Notes: generated by a model not told the origin, from the sequence alone. 51,450 nucleotides of DNA from an uncultured Phycisphaerales bacterium (GCA_937871915.1 CALMPG010000197.1:1-51450), one strand, 5' to 3'. Shown: positions 40,545-50,940, counted from the first letter of the stretch. Numbers and translations: made by a program.

Positions 40545-41357
40545 TTACGAGGTGGACAGGTGACCGAACTCCAGAATCTGCCACTCGAACACAACCGCAA
40601 ACCCCGCCCGAATCAGGTTGGCTGTCGAGGCCGAATCCGCCAGCACGGTCTCGCTGGTGCACACGTCGCGCCCCAACTTGTGGGCGATCCGCACGCGCTC
40701 GGCGATGATCGCCGACTGTCCCCCGCGATTCCGGAAGTCCGGGTGCGTGCCCCCGGCCGACAGGTACGCCAAGCCGCCGGGCGTGTCGCCGACGACGAGC
40801 ATCCCCATCGCCACCGCGCGCCCGTCGGCGAGGCCGAGCACGGGCGTGAAGTTCGCCGGGCGCGCCATCGCGTTGACCATCGACGCCGCCGCGCCCGGCG
40901 TGGACCAGATCGCGTCGATCTCGGCCGCGTGCTTGAGAACCTCCTCAACGTTCGGTCGCCGGATCTCCAGGGTTGTTTCGACCGGCGGCACACCCGCGGG
41001 CACGCGGGCCAGCACGGGATACCTGACCCGCGTGCGGGGCCGCGCCCCGAACTCCCGCGTCACTCGTCGCGCCTGTTCGGCGGTGATCCCCGCGCCCATC
41101 TCCAGAAACCAGTGCCGGATCCCGGCGGCGGCGAACGCGGGGAGAGCCAGTCGGGCCGTCTCCACCGGGTCCACGTTCGCCGGGTCGTACACCATCAGCC
41201 GGTTGGCCGACGACGAGGGAGAGGCGCTGTCCTCCCCGGGCCGCATGAACGCCGTCGCGCCGGGGAATCGCACCTGGAGCGGCGGCTCGGCGCGCAGCGA
41301 GCACAGCAGCGAGTGCATCTCGGCGATGGAGCGGCAGATGGAGCGGGCGTCGAGCAT
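40545..41357 (-). CDS. GNAT-family N-acetyltransferase
   Basis: 270 residues. The C-terminal half has the acetyl-CoA-binding motif A region YLSAGGTHPDFRNRGGQSAIIAERVRIA and the following ETVLADSASTANLIRAGFAVVFEW. The N-terminal half (to about 110) is a less conserved GNAT-like lobe (FFLEMGAGITAEQARRV-type). Target unknown; it may modify a small molecule. It starts 33 bp after the MFS transporter's stop in the same direction, so an operon is likely, and a detoxification pair (efflux plus acetylation) is a reasonable inference. No clear promoter of its own. Confidence 0.8.
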   Translation of the reverse strand: MLDARSICRSIAEMHSLLCSLRAEPPLQVRFPGATAFMRPGEDSASPSSSANRLMVYDPANVDPVETARLALPAFAAAGIRHWFLEMGAGITAEQARRVTREFGARPRTRVRYPVLARVPAGVPPVETTLEIRRPNVEEVLKHAAEIDAIWSTPGAAASMVNAMARPANFTPVLGLADGRAVAMGMLVVGDTPGGLAYLSAGGTHPDFRNRGGQSAIIAERVRIAHKLGRDVCTSETVLADSASTANLIRAGFAVVFEWQILEFGHLSTS

Positions 41358-41390
41358 GACCTGTTCGTGGCCGTGTGGAACAAAGGCGTG

Positions 41391-42737
41391 CTACTTCACA
41401 CCGGGGAGGGCGCCCTCGATCGGCGCCTGCCTCACCTGGCGCGGCATGCGCTTCCAGATGAACGCCACCGGCACGATCGCCAGCATCGTCAGCAGCGCGC
41501 CCGACAGGAACGGCGCCCCCGCCCCGGGAAACCGGTCGATCCTCGACTCGGTCGTGAACCATCCGAACACGTTGGCCGCGATGAGCGGCCCGATGACCCC
41601 GGCGATGCTCATGAGGCTGGCCATCGCCCCCTGCAACAGCCCCTGCTCGTTGGGCGCGATCGCCTTGGACATGATCCCCTGCAGGGCCGGCTGTGCCACG
41701 CCCCCGATCGACGCGATCGCGACGATCGTGTAGACCATCCACCCCTCGCTCGCGATTCCATACCCGATGAACGCCAGCACGCTGATCACCAGCCCGGCCA
41801 GCAGGCACGCCCGCTCGCCGACCGCCGGGATGATCCGGCGGGCCAGCCCCCCCTGCACGATCGCCGCGGCCAACCCGACGGTGAAGAGCGACCACCCCAC
41901 CTGACGCGTCGTCCACTCAAAGCGCGAGGTCATCGACAGCACCCAGACCACGTGCAGCCCGAGCTGGGCCAGGTTCGCCAGGAACAGGCTGGCGGCCAGC
42001 GCCTCGACGACCGGATGGTGGCGCAGCCACTTGAGCGTGCCGATCGGGTTGGCCTTGGCCCACGAGAATGCCCGGCGCCGGTCCAGCGGGAGCGACTCGG
42101 GGAAGATCAGCAGCCCGTACAGCCAGTTCGCCAGCGTCAGGATCCCCGCCCCGATGTACGGATAGATGATGTTGCCGTGGCCGATGAGCGGGAGGGTCTT
42201 GGTCTCATCGCCGAGCACGCCCCCCATGAGCGGCCCGATCACGAAGCCCAGCCCGAACGCCGCGCCGATGATCCCGAACCCGGCCGCCCGCTTTTCCGGG
42301 GGCGTGATGTCGGCGATGTAGGCCCCGCAGATGGGCATCGTCGCGCCGGAGATCCCGTTGATCGCCCGCGTGATGAACAGCACGGCCAGCGAGGCGTGCG
42401 TGCTCCACCCCGCGATCGACGGCACGCAGGCCCCGACGAAGTAGTCCGTGGCCGACCCGAGGAGGGCGATGAGGAGCACCGTCCTCCGCCCGTACCGGTC
42501 CGAGAGCGAGCCGAGGACCGGGGCGAAGATGAACTGCATGAGCGCGTAGGTCGCCGCGAGCAGGCCGACGGCCATGGAGGTCTGGTGCTCCCAGAGCTTC
42601 TCTTCGACCCCCGTGGTCACCAGCCCCTTCGCCGCCGCGACCAGGCGCGGCGAGACGGGGATGAGCAGCCCGAAGCCGAGCACATCCAGCAGGAGCGTGA
42701 TGAACACGAAGATGAGCGCGGGCTTGGGCCGGTGCAT
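41391..42737 (-). CDS. MFS efflux transporter, TetA/TCR-like
   Basis: 448 residues, twelve predicted transmembrane helices, first at [23 protein letters not shown]. Motif [15 protein letters not shown] follows helix 2; [26 protein letters not shown] is the helix 4-5 antiporter region characteristic of the TetA subfamily. The long cytosolic loop contains [15 protein letters not shown]. Substrate could be a drug or metabolite; the resemblance is to the family only. ATG 42737 is favoured by TACCGT eight bases upstream. It is divergent from the TIGR01777 epimerase (69 bp between start codons) and upstream of a GNAT gene. Confidence 0.88.
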   Translation of the reverse strand: MHRPKPALIFVFITLLLDVLGFGLLIPVSPRLVAAAKGLVTTGVEEKLWEHQTSMAVGLLAATYALMQFIFAPVLGSLSDRYGRRTVLLIALLGSATDYFVGACVPSIAGWSTHASLAVLFITRAINGISGATMPICGAYIADITPPEKRAAGFGIIGAAFGLGFVIGPLMGGVLGDETKTLPLIGHGNIIYPYIGAGILTLANWLYGLLIFPESLPLDRRRAFSWAKANPIGTLKWLRHHPVVEALAASLFLANLAQLGLHVVWVLSMTSRFEWTTRQVGWSLFTVGLAAAIVQGGLARRIIPAVGERACLLAGLVISVLAFIGYGIASEGWMVYTIVAIASIGGVAQPALQGIMSKAIAPNEQGLLQGAMASLMSIAGVIGPLIAANVFGWFTTESRIDRFPGAGAPFLSGALLTMLAIVPVAFIWKRMPRQVRQAPIEGALPGVK

Positions 42738-42745
42738 GTGGATCG

Positions 42746-42751
42746 ACGGTA
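42746..42751 (-). promoter_or_regulatory. Putative -10 element TACCGT of MFS efflux gene
   Basis: TACCGT ends eight bases before the ATG at 42737. Confidence 0.45.
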
Positions 42752-42794
42752 GGGTGGCCGTCCTCGAGAAGGGCGTTGTCCGCACGCCGACGAC

Positions 42795-42800
42795 TATCCT
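42795..42800 (+). promoter_or_regulatory. Putative -10 element TATCCT, leaderless start of epimerase gene
   Basis: TATCCT, then TGGCC, then ATG 42806; same arrangement as the amylase gene. Confidence 0.55.
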
Positions 42801-42805
42801 TGGCC

Positions 42806-43822
42806 ATGGCCCCTCCCTCGCAGCGCGGCCGGATCGTCATCGCCGGCGGCAGCGGCTTTCTCGGCATGTCGCTCGCCGCCCATCTCGCCGACTCTGGGTG
42901 CCCCATCGCCATTCTGTCGCGCCACGCACCGCGGGCCGCGGGCCCGTGGCAGCACATCCCATGGGACGCCCGCACGCTCGGGGACTGGTCCGCATGTCTC
43001 GACGGCGCGGGCGCGCTGGTCAACCTTGTCGGGCGCTCGGTCAACTGCGTGAAGACCCCCGGCCACTGCGACCAGATCCTGCGCTCGCGTGTTGAGGCGA
43101 CACGCGTGCTCGGCGAGGCCTGCCGCGCGGTTGCGAGTCCGCCGCCGGTCTGGGTGCAGATGTCCACGGCCCACATCTACGGCGACCCGCCGACGGCGGT
43201 GTGCGATGAGTCGTCGGCCTTCGGCTATGGCCTGGCCCCGACCGTCGGCCGGGCGTGGGAGGAGGCGTTCGTCGAAGCGATGACGAGCCCCGAACGCAGT
43301 GAGGGGTCCGCAACCACTCGAACGCGCGGCGTCATCCTCCGCACAAGTTTCGTCATCGGCCGCGCGAACGCGGGCGGCGCGGGGGCGCTGGGCACGCTCG
43401 GGGCGCTGGCTCGGGCCGGCCTGGGCGGACGGGTCGGCACGGGCACGCAGGGGATGTCGTGGATCCACGAGCGGGACATGAACCGGCTGTTCGAGCGGGC
43501 GATTGGCGACGAAGCCATGCACGGCGCGTACATCGCGGTTTCGCCGTCGCCCGTTTCGCAGCGGGAGTTCATGCGGGAACTGCGTCGCCACGCGGGCGGG
43601 CTGGGTGCGCTCGGCATCGGGCTGCCCGCGTTTGCGTGGATGGTCAGGCTGGGCGCGCCGCTGGTTCTGCGGACCGATCCGGACCTTGCCCTGTACGGGC
43701 GGTACTTGAGGCCAAAGCGATTGCTGGATGAACGCTTTGAGTTCGAGTTCGCCACGCTGGGCGGGGCGCTCGCCGATCTGCATGCGCGAGGTCGATCCGC
43801 TACCGTTCGCTCATGGGATTGA
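42806..43822 (+). CDS. TIGR01777-family NAD-dependent epimerase/SDR
   Basis: 338 residues. Rossmann motif GGSGFLG (14-20), then NLVGRSVNC, characteristic of TIGR01777, and [14 protein letters not shown]. The later segment has [15 protein letters not shown] and [18 protein letters not shown]. Substrate unknown; relatives are linked to cell-envelope or plastid-division-type SDRs. An insert [16 protein letters not shown] between helix and strand (about residues 161-176) is encoded by a small GC-rich inverted repeat-like stretch and looks like an in-frame insertion. TATCCT lies five bases before the ATG. Confidence 0.88.
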   Translation: MAPPSQRGRIVIAGGSGFLGMSLAAHLADSGCPIAILSRHAPRAAGPWQHIPWDARTLGDWSACLDGAGALVNLVGRSVNCVKTPGHCDQILRSRVEATRVLGEACRAVASPPPVWVQMSTAHIYGDPPTAVCDESSAFGYGLAPTVGRAWEEAFVEAMTSPERSEGSATTRTRGVILRTSFVIGRANAGGAGALGTLGALARAGLGGRVGTGTQGMSWIHERDMNRLFERAIGDEAMHGAYIAVSPSPVSQREFMRELRRHAGGLGALGIGLPAFAWMVRLGAPLVLRTDPDLALYGRYLRPKRLLDERFEFEFATLGGALADLHARGRSATVRSWD

Positions 43823-43835
43823 GGCTGTTCATCGT

Positions 43836-43977
43836 GGGCGGGTGGCATTGCCTTGCACCGTGCCACCACCTTGGCCTGCTCTGAGGCCAAGGTCGTGCCG
43901 GACGCACTTGCACTCCCGCACCACCTTCGCGGAGGAACCGCGAAGGTGGTGGCACCACAAGCCAAGGCCACCCGCCC
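43836..43977. repeat. 142-bp nested palindrome (MITE-like element)
   Basis: Terminal perfect inverted repeats of 11 bp are GGGCGGGTGGC (43836-43846) and GCCACCCGCCC (43967-43977). A second 11-bp pair is GTGCCACCACC (43860-43870) with GGTGGTGGCAC (43945-43955). Two internal hairpins have 10-bp (43868-43877/43884-43893) and 12-bp (43921-43932/43938-43949) perfect stems. The element fills the gap between the epimerase and ankyrin genes. No transposase, and no obvious target duplication. Confidence 0.8.
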
Positions 43978-44094
43978 GGAACTGGATCTGGTGGACTGGC
44001 AGGCCCAGACCGAGTCGCCGCCGGTGCGGCAATAATCCCCCGGGCACAGGCGGATGGCGGGCGGTGGCGCGCCGGCCCCAGTCGGGAGGTTCCC

Positions 44095-44610
44095 ATGTCC
44101 TCGATGCGAGACCTGCTCTCCCCGGAACACAAGCGGCGATTCCTCATCCTGCGCGTGAAGAAGGCCGACGCCGAGCAGGTCGCCGAGGTGTTGTCCTGGG
44201 GCGGCGACCCGAACTCCCGCACGAAGCGCGGCACGCCCGCGATCACGCGCCTGGTCCGCAACTTCACGGTGATGGCCGATGTCGTCAGGGTGCTCCTGGA
44301 TGCGGGGGCCGACCCGAACGCGCTCGACCAGCACGGCCAGACGGCGCTGTTCTACGCCCGACGCCGACTGGCGAGGTTTGAGGGCAAGCCGCGCAGGAAG
44401 CCCCGCCGGTCCCCCTCGCTCACGCCCGGGGGCGAACTCCGACTCTCGCCGCGCGAGTGGCGGCATATCGAGCAGATGGAGGCCGAGCACCCCGGGTATG
44501 AGGAGATGTACCTGAAGGAACGGCGCAAGGTCGCGGAGCGGGTCTTCGACAATCGGGGGAATCTGGAGAAGATCGTGGAGATGCTCGAGCAGGTCGCGCG
44601 AGATCGGTGA
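44095..44610 (+). CDS. Ankyrin-repeat protein with helical C-terminus
   Basis: 171 residues. Two degenerate ankyrin repeats occupy about residues 18-85 (AEQVAEVLSWGGDPNSRTKRGTPAITR, and VVRVLLDAGADPNALDQHGQTALFYA). A basic linker (FEGKPRRKPRRSPSL) and a charged helix follow (REWRHIEQMEAEHPGYEEMYLKERRKVAERV). It is probably a small protein-interaction module. GGGAGG is well placed before the ATG. A GGCGAGG/CCTCGCC hairpin (44615-44636) follows its stop. Confidence 0.78.
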   Translation: MSSMRDLLSPEHKRRFLILRVKKADAEQVAEVLSWGGDPNSRTKRGTPAITRLVRNFTVMADVVRVLLDAGADPNALDQHGQTALFYARRRLARFEGKPRRKPRRSPSLTPGGELRLSPREWRHIEQMEAEHPGYEEMYLKERRKVAERVFDNRGNLEKIVEMLEQVARDR

Positions 44611-44614
44611 GAAT

Positions 44615-44636
44615 GGCGAGGGTGGGGTTCCTCGCC
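44615..44636 (+). terminator. Hairpin downstream of the ankyrin gene
   Basis: GGCGAGG-8 nt-CCTCGCC begins four bases after the stop. No T-run. It lies upstream of the thiC promoter hexamer. Confidence 0.5.
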
Positions 44637-44649
44637 GATCCGCCGTTCC

Positions 44650-44655
44650 TATCCT
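44650..44655 (+). promoter_or_regulatory. Putative -10 element TATCCT of thiC
   Basis: The hexamer ends about seven bases before the first helix of the TPP riboswitch, so transcription would start right at the aptamer's 5' end. Confidence 0.55.
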
Positions 44656-44660
44656 TGCCT

Positions 44661-44748
44661 CACGCTCGGGGCGTCCGCGGCGATCGTCGCCGCGGACTGA
44701 GATGCACCCGTCGAACCTGATCCGGCTCATACCGGCGGAGGGAACGCG
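44661..44748 (+). ncRNA. TPP riboswitch (THI box)
   Basis: The conserved aptamer sequence is present: CTCGGGG on the 5' side, the P3-like stem with an 11-bp perfect pairing (44673-44683 with 44687-44697), CTGAGA (44697-44702), then GAACCTGATCCGG and the ACCGG...GGAGGGA 3' part. It precedes thiC, the classical target. GGAGGG, part of the aptamer's 3' side, is also the thiC ribosome site (nine bases before the ATG), so thiamine pyrophosphate binding would directly block translation. Family identification is strong. Confidence 0.93.
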
Positions 44749-44751
44749 ACC

Positions 44752-46766
<2,015 letters not shown>

Positions 46767-46770
<4 letters not shown>

Positions 46771-47126
46771 GACAGGACCCCTTTTCCAACCCAATGGATC
46801 GGCCGCCCTGGGACCACGAGTTTGCAGCGAACCTGCTGGGTGCGACCGTGCTGATTGGTCTGACAACCTGCGACCATACGGGAAAGGTGATCGCTCGCCA
46901 CCAGATGCACGGAGTGGTGACTTCGGCATCTCTCGAGGAGGGGATCTCCTTTGACCTCCGTGGCACCGACGACGGTGAGACCTACCGGCTTCCTCCCGAC
47001 ACGAGTGCATTCGTGCCCGCTCAGCCTGGCAAGTACAGGCTCAAGGGCAGCGGCGACGTCGTGGTCGACCCCGACTTCACGGCTGTGTGGACGATCCACA
47101 GGCCGGCTCCAAAGCCGTCTGTGTGA
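46767..47126 (+). CDS. Small protein of unknown function overlapping thiC
   Basis: 119 residues from the GTG that overlaps the thiC stop (GTGA), or 110 from ATG 46794. No signal or membrane segment. Sequence features: [20 protein letters not shown], a short basic RHQMHGVV, then [20 protein letters not shown] and [21 protein letters not shown]. It looks like a small all-beta domain. I do not recognise a family. The overlap suggests translational coupling with thiC, so it may be expressed under thiamine limitation; a role in thiamine metabolism is only inferred from this. The gene is followed by 93 non-coding bases. Confidence 0.6.
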
Positions 47127-47204
47127 CGCCAGTGGATTCCAGCGAGAAACAGGCACCGCTCGCGACCGTGAGACCAGGATGGATGCGCCGCGCCATCGGG
47201 CCCC

Positions 47205-47210
47205 TACGAT
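47205..47210 (+). promoter_or_regulatory. Putative -10 element TACGAT
   Basis: TACGAT ends nine bases before ATG 47220. Confidence 0.35.
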
Positions 47211-47219
47211 TGGCCTGTC

Positions 47220-47789
47220 ATGGGCCTAGCCTCGCATGTCATGGCCATCGAGCGCATCCAGCAGCGCCTCCGCAAAGTCGCCGCCGCCCTCGACGCGGCC
47301 AAGATCCCCTACGCCGTCGTCGGCGGCAACGCTGTCGCCTCGTGGGTCGGGCGCGTGGACCAGGGGGCGACTCGCGCCACCAAGGATGTGGACATTCTCG
47401 TCCGTCGCGACGACACACCCCGCATCACCGCGGTGATCACCGCCCTCGGTTTCTCACGCGAGGACCTGCGCGACATCGTGCTCTTCATCGACCCCGAAGA
47501 GCCGAGCAAGAAGTCCGGCGTTCACCTCGTCTGGGCCAACGAGAGAATCCGCCCGTCCTACACCGTGCTCTCGCCGACCGTCGATGAAGCCGTCCGCGAC
47601 CCCGAGGGGTTCCTCGTCATCGACCTCCCCGCGCTGGTCCGCATGAAACTCACCAGTTTTCGCCCGATCGATCAGGTCCACGTTGCCGACATGCTCTCGG
47701 TCGGGCTCATCGATGCGACAGTGCGGGCCTTGCTCCCTGCGGAGTTGCTCGCACGCCTCGAACAGGTCGAGCAAGGCCTCGGCGAGTAG
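47220..47789 (+). CDS. Nucleotidyltransferase-fold (AbiEii/MNT-like) protein
   Basis: 189 residues. The fold is suggested by IPYAVVGGNAVASWVGR (the G-G-x-A-V substrate loop) and TKDVDILVRRDD, giving the D-x-D metal site. No HEPN or AbiEi partner lies next to it, so a toxin-antitoxin pair is not supported. Such stand-alone genes are common and unassigned. ATG 47220 is likely; ATG 47241 (MAIERI) is an alternative. A promoter hexamer TACGAT lies nine bases upstream. Confidence 0.75.
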   Translation: MGLASHVMAIERIQQRLRKVAAALDAAKIPYAVVGGNAVASWVGRVDQGATRATKDVDILVRRDDTPRITAVITALGFSREDLRDIVLFIDPEEPSKKSGVHLVWANERIRPSYTVLSPTVDEAVRDPEGFLVIDLPALVRMKLTSFRPIDQVHVADMLSVGLIDATVRALLPAELLARLEQVEQGLGE

Positions 47790-47798
47790 CCACGTCCC

Positions 47799-48227
47799 TC
47801 ACACCAACTTCACACTCAGCGTCACGCTCGACACCCCCGCCAGCGCCTTCGACACCGGGCACGAGGCCTTGGCGATGTCCGCCTGCTTCTGGAACTCCGC
47901 GGCCGAGATCCCCGGCACTTTCCCTTCGAGTTCCAGTTCGATCAGCGGGATCGCGAAGCCGCCGCCCTGCTTTTCCAGGTGGACCTTCGCCGTTGTCTTG
48001 AGCGACTCGGCCGAGAAGCCGGCGCCGCCGAGCAGGGCGGAGAGTTGCATCGTGAAACACCCGGCGTGCGCGGCCGCGATGAGTTCCTCCGGGTTCGTCC
48101 CCTTGCCATCGGCGGTGCGGGCCCGGAAGTCGTACGGCGCATCGAGCGTCTTGCTCTGAACGGTGATGTGGCCTTTGCCCTCGGTGAGATTCCCCGACCA
48201 CTTTGCCTCGGCGGTGCGATAGGCCAT
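47799..48227 (-). CDS. OsmC-family peroxiredoxin
   Basis: 142 residues. OsmC proteins reduce organic hydroperoxides with two Cys. Cys57 (AAHAGCFTM) and Cys123 (AKASCPVSKAL) are correctly placed, and the ELIAAAHAGCF and PEELIAAAH motifs fit the OsmC rather than the Ohr subgroup. The preferred ATG at 48227 has AAGGGAG upstream; an earlier ATG ten codons upstream is less likely. A TATCGT hexamer about 40 bases upstream may be the promoter. It converges with the nucleotidyltransferase-like gene. Confidence 0.93.
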   Translation of the reverse strand: MAYRTAEAKWSGNLTEGKGHITVQSKTLDAPYDFRARTADGKGTNPEELIAAAHAGCFTMQLSALLGGAGFSAESLKTTAKVHLEKQGGGFAIPLIELELEGKVPGISAAEFQKQADIAKASCPVSKALAGVSSVTLSVKLV

Positions 48228-48318
48228 GGCATGCTCCCTTCGGTTGTGTCCCCGCACCCCGATGCACGATAGCCGCGCCGTGACCGGGGCAAACCAGACC
48301 AGCGAGTCGCGAATGCGG

Positions 48319-48921
48319 TCAGCCCTTCCGCTTCGCGGTCCTGGCCTTTTTCTTGACCTTCTTCGCCGGTCGTGCCGCGCCGGCTTTCTTGGTCGCCTTC
48401 TTCACACTTCCCCCTTCCGCCTTCCCCCCTCCCCCCTTCTTCAGCGGCTTGCCATCCACGCCCCTGCCCATCGCCGCGAGCGACTGCGTGTAGATCTCGA
48501 TCCACTTCTTCGCCGGCATGCGCCGGATCGCCTCTCCGACGACTTCCAGCGGCACATCCTCGATCCGCTTGAACCGCACGCACGCCTTCCCCATGTCCAG
48601 CTTCTTCCCCGTCGCCCGCCACGCCTGCTCGAACCACGACTTCGTGCCCGCGTGCGAGTACGTGCACATCATGTACAGCGACAGGTGCCCCTTCTGCGAG
48701 GCCATCCCCGCGAACGGGAGGGGCTGCCTCGGGTCGCAGTGATACCCCGGCGGGAAGACCTCGTGGGGCACGAAGTACCCGATCATCCCGTATTGCATCC
48801 CCTCCCGATAGTCCTTGTCCAGGTTTTTCAGGAACACGGCCCTCAGGGCCGAGAGCGCGGCCCGGCGGTCCTCGGGAAGCGACGCCAGATAGGCGTCAAC
48901 GGTGGTGGCTTTGGATTGCAT
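48319..48921 (-). CDS. DUF1801-domain protein with Lys-rich tail
   Basis: 200 residues. The DUF1801 domain occupies about residues 1-140: DAYLASLPEDRRAALSALRAVFLKNL, GMQYGMIGYFVPHEVFP, and KGHLSLYMMCTY followed by LDMGKACVRFKRIEDVPLEVVGEAIRRM. The fold is YdhG/SufE-like; its function is not established. The tail from about residue 160 is a Gly/Lys/Ala-rich basic region (KKGGGGKAEGG, KKVKKKARTAKRKG) that resembles histone H1-like extensions and may bind nucleic acid. The G-rich part is encoded by a purine tract. TAGACT lies six bases before the ATG. Confidence 0.88.
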   Translation of the reverse strand: MQSKATTVDAYLASLPEDRRAALSALRAVFLKNLDKDYREGMQYGMIGYFVPHEVFPPGYHCDPRQPLPFAGMASQKGHLSLYMMCTYSHAGTKSWFEQAWRATGKKLDMGKACVRFKRIEDVPLEVVGEAIRRMPAKKWIEIYTQSLAAMGRGVDGKPLKKGGGGKAEGGSVKKATKKAGAARPAKKVKKKARTAKRKG

Positions 48922-48927
48922 GGGGGC

Positions 48928-48933
48928 AGTCTA
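48928..48933 (-). promoter_or_regulatory. Putative -10 element TAGACT, leaderless start of DUF1801 gene
   Basis: TAGACT, then GCCCCC, then ATG 48921. Confidence 0.55.
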
Positions 48934-48980
48934 CCCGACCATCGCCGCCCGATGCAATCGCGTTTGTGCGGCATACGCGG

Positions 48981-48986
48981 TAGAGT
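48981..48986 (+). promoter_or_regulatory. Putative -10 element TAGAGT, leaderless start of cyclophilin gene
   Basis: TAGAGT, then CTTCCCC, then ATG 48994. The divergent DUF1801 hexamer lies 47 bases away. Confidence 0.5.
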
Positions 48987-48993
48987 CTTCCCC

Positions 48994-49647
48994 ATGAGAA
49001 TGCCACTGTGCCTGCTCGTTCTCGCGTGTCTCGCCTCGGCCCTCGGGTGTGCCAACCACGGCCCGGCCGCCGCCGCCAGCGGGCCCTCACCCATCACCGT
49101 CCTGATGCGCACCACCCGCGGCGACATCACGCTCGAGCTCGACCCCGGCCGCGCCCCGATCACGGTTGCGAACTTCCTCGCCCACGCACAGGCCGGGCAC
49201 TACGACGGGACCATCTTCCATCGCGTCATCCCAACCTTCGTGATCCAGGGAGGCGGCTTCACGCCCGATCTTCGGGACCGCTCGAGACTCGCCGTCGCGG
49301 CGGGACGCCCGGACACGCCCATCGCGAACGAGTGGACCAACGGCCTGAAGAACGTCCGCGGCACCATCGCCATGGCCCGCGACGCCGCGCCGGATACGGC
49401 CACGCGTGAGTTCTACATCAACGTGGCCGACAACCCGCGCCTCGACACGGCCCGCGAGAAGACCGGCAACGCCGGGTACGCCGTGTTCGGGCGGGTGGTG
49501 AACGGCATGGGCGTCGTGGACGAGATCAGGAACGGCGCCACGTATTCGCGGCCCGATGTGATCGTCGATGGCGAGGGGATGCAGAACGTGCCGATCGACC
49601 CGGTCGTCGTCCTGGGCGTCACGCGGATCGAGCCCGCCCGGCGTTAG
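48994..49647 (+). CDS. Peptidyl-prolyl cis-trans isomerase, cyclophilin type, lipoprotein
   Basis: 217 residues. The signal peptide MRMPLCLLVLACLASALGC ends in lipobox Cys19. The cyclophilin domain starts about residue 35: GDITLELDPGRAPITVANFLAHAQAGHYDGTIFHRVI, FVIQGGGF, GTIAMARD, EFYINVADNPRLD and GYAVFGRVVNGMGVVDEI. The catalytic Arg of FHRVI is present. It would assist folding of exported proteins. Its stop codon overlaps that of the next, convergent gene in TTAG. TAGAGT lies seven bases before the ATG. Confidence 0.95.
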   Translation: MRMPLCLLVLACLASALGCANHGPAAAASGPSPITVLMRTTRGDITLELDPGRAPITVANFLAHAQAGHYDGTIFHRVIPTFVIQGGGFTPDLRDRSRLAVAAGRPDTPIANEWTNGLKNVRGTIAMARDAAPDTATREFYINVADNPRLDTAREKTGNAGYAVFGRVVNGMGVVDEIRNGATYSRPDVIVDGEGMQNVPIDPVVVLGVTRIEPARR

Positions 49648-50309
49648 TCGGGTTTGCACGCCCCGCCCGCATCGCGGCACACCTTCAGCGAGGCGTTCCG
49701 CAGCCAGACGTAGTTCCCCGGCGGATCCGACATCGGGCCGTTGGCTCCGAAGACCGCCACGCGGAAGACCTGCCCCGGTTTGGCCTTCTCGCTCAGCAGC
49801 ACGCGGTTGGGGCAGTTGAACCCCTTGACCATGGTTCCGCCCGCCTGCCCGAGTGTGCGCGGCAGTTTCCCCTCGACCCAGACTTCCGCGTAGTCGTCGA
49901 TCGTGACTTCGAGCAGGACGGCCGCGCCGTCGGTGGAGACTTCCCCGACCTTCTCGGGCACCGTGATGGCGATCCGGAACCAGGCGAAGGAGAGTTTCCC
50001 GCCCCCGATGGCGTGGTGGATGTCGTCGGTGGAGAGGGTGGCCCACGCCGAATCGTCGAAGTCCACGCCGCCCGCGTGCGGGGTGATGTCGTGGGTCATC
50101 ACGACGGTCCCGTCCTTGGTCTTCGCCTCGACCTCGACGATCCTGGCCTCGATGTACCGCCACTCTCCGCCGATTTGTTTGAGGCCCTCGGCGGTGGTCA
50201 GATCGATGCTCGCCTCGGTCTTCGCGTCCCCGGCGTGGCCGCCGGCAGTCGCCAGACCGGCCACCGCGCACCCGCCCAGAACGATCGCCAGCAGCGCACG
50301 CATGTTCAT
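49644..50309 (-). CDS. Exported protein with galactose-binding-like fold
   Basis: 221 residues with signal peptide MNMRALLAIVLGGCAVAGLATAGG. The mature protein has a jelly-roll pattern, FDDSAWATLSTDDI, FAWFRIAITVPEKVG, AVLLEVTIDDYAEVWVEGKLPRTLGQAGG and GQVFRVAVFGANGPMSDPPGNYVWLRNASLKV, resembling the sugar-binding beta-sandwich that often accompanies gluconolactonase-type or glycoside hydrolase domains. Here it stands alone. GGAGG lies six bases before the first of two ATGs. A possible promoter hexamer TATGCT lies upstream. Function: likely carbohydrate binding, unproven. Confidence 0.75.
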   Translation of the reverse strand: MNMRALLAIVLGGCAVAGLATAGGHAGDAKTEASIDLTTAEGLKQIGGEWRYIEARIVEVEAKTKDGTVVMTHDITPHAGGVDFDDSAWATLSTDDIHHAIGGGKLSFAWFRIAITVPEKVGEVSTDGAAVLLEVTIDDYAEVWVEGKLPRTLGQAGGTMVKGFNCPNRVLLSEKAKPGQVFRVAVFGANGPMSDPPGNYVWLRNASLKVCRDAGGACKPD

Positions 50310-50369
50310 GGAACACCTCCGCGATGAGCATACCACGACGACGGCACGATCGGAGACCCGGCGTCCGAG

Positions 50370-50375
50370 TACCAT
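50370..50375 (+). promoter_or_regulatory. Putative -10 element TACCAT, leaderless start of GNAT gene
   Basis: TACCAT, then CGCTC, then ATG 50381. Confidence 0.5.
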
Positions 50376-50380
50376 CGCTC

Positions 50381-50935
50381 ATGCCCGCGCACGCCGATCT
50401 AGCGATTCGCACCGCCACCCCCGACGACATCCCCCTGATCCTCCATCTCATCCGCGAACTCGCCGACTACGAGCGAGACCCCGCGGCGGCGGTCGCCACC
50501 CCCGAACTCCTCCGCCGGCACCTGTTTGGCGATTCTTTCGCTGGCCAACCGCATCTCAACGGCGAGACCCGCCGCGGGCCCGTCGCCGAGTGCCTCATCG
50601 GCGAGGTCGATGGCGCCCCACAGGGCTTCGCCCTCTTCTTCCACAACTTTTCCACCTGGCGCGGCCAGCCGGGCCTGTATCTGGAAGACCTCTTCGTTCG
50701 CCCCGCCGCACGCGGGCGCGGCCTGGGAAAGGCTCTCCTCATCGAACTCGCCCGGATCGCCCACGCCCGCGGCTGCGGCCGCATGGAGTGGGCCGTGCTT
50801 GATTGGAACACCCCCGCCATCGACTTCTACAAAGCCCTCGGCGCCAAGCCCATGGATGAGTGGACGACCTACCGGGTCGATGCCGCGGGAATCGCGAGGT
50901 TGGCTTCGGAGCCGGGCGCCGCACCGTGCCGGTAG
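50381..50935 (+). CDS. GNAT-family N-acetyltransferase
   Basis: 184 residues, single GNAT domain. Acetyl-CoA-binding motif A is LYLEDLFVRPAARGRGLGKALL (about 99-120) with the R-G-x-G-x-G/A signature; motif B is MEWAVLDWNTPAIDFYKALGAKPMDEW. The layout and the LFVRPAARGRGLG wording match the spermidine/thialysine (SSAT-like) subgroup, so a polyamine or diamine substrate is possible. TACCAT lies five bases before the ATG. The next gene, a truncated haemoglobin, starts 19 bases after its stop. Confidence 0.9.
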   Translation: MPAHADLAIRTATPDDIPLILHLIRELADYERDPAAAVATPELLRRHLFGDSFAGQPHLNGETRRGPVAECLIGEVDGAPQGFALFFHNFSTWRGQPGLYLEDLFVRPAARGRGLGKALLIELARIAHARGCGRMEWAVLDWNTPAIDFYKALGAKPMDEWTTYRVDAAGIARLASEPGAAPCR

Positions 50936-50940
50936 GCCTC

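Noticed and set aside
43853..44035. 60-codon frame inside the nested palindrome
   Set aside because: Its sequence is dictated by the inverted repeats and it has no ribosome site or homology that I recognise.
47220..47789. AbiEi/AbiEii or MNT-HEPN toxin-antitoxin system
   Set aside because: Only the nucleotidyltransferase-like half is present; neighbours are unrelated.
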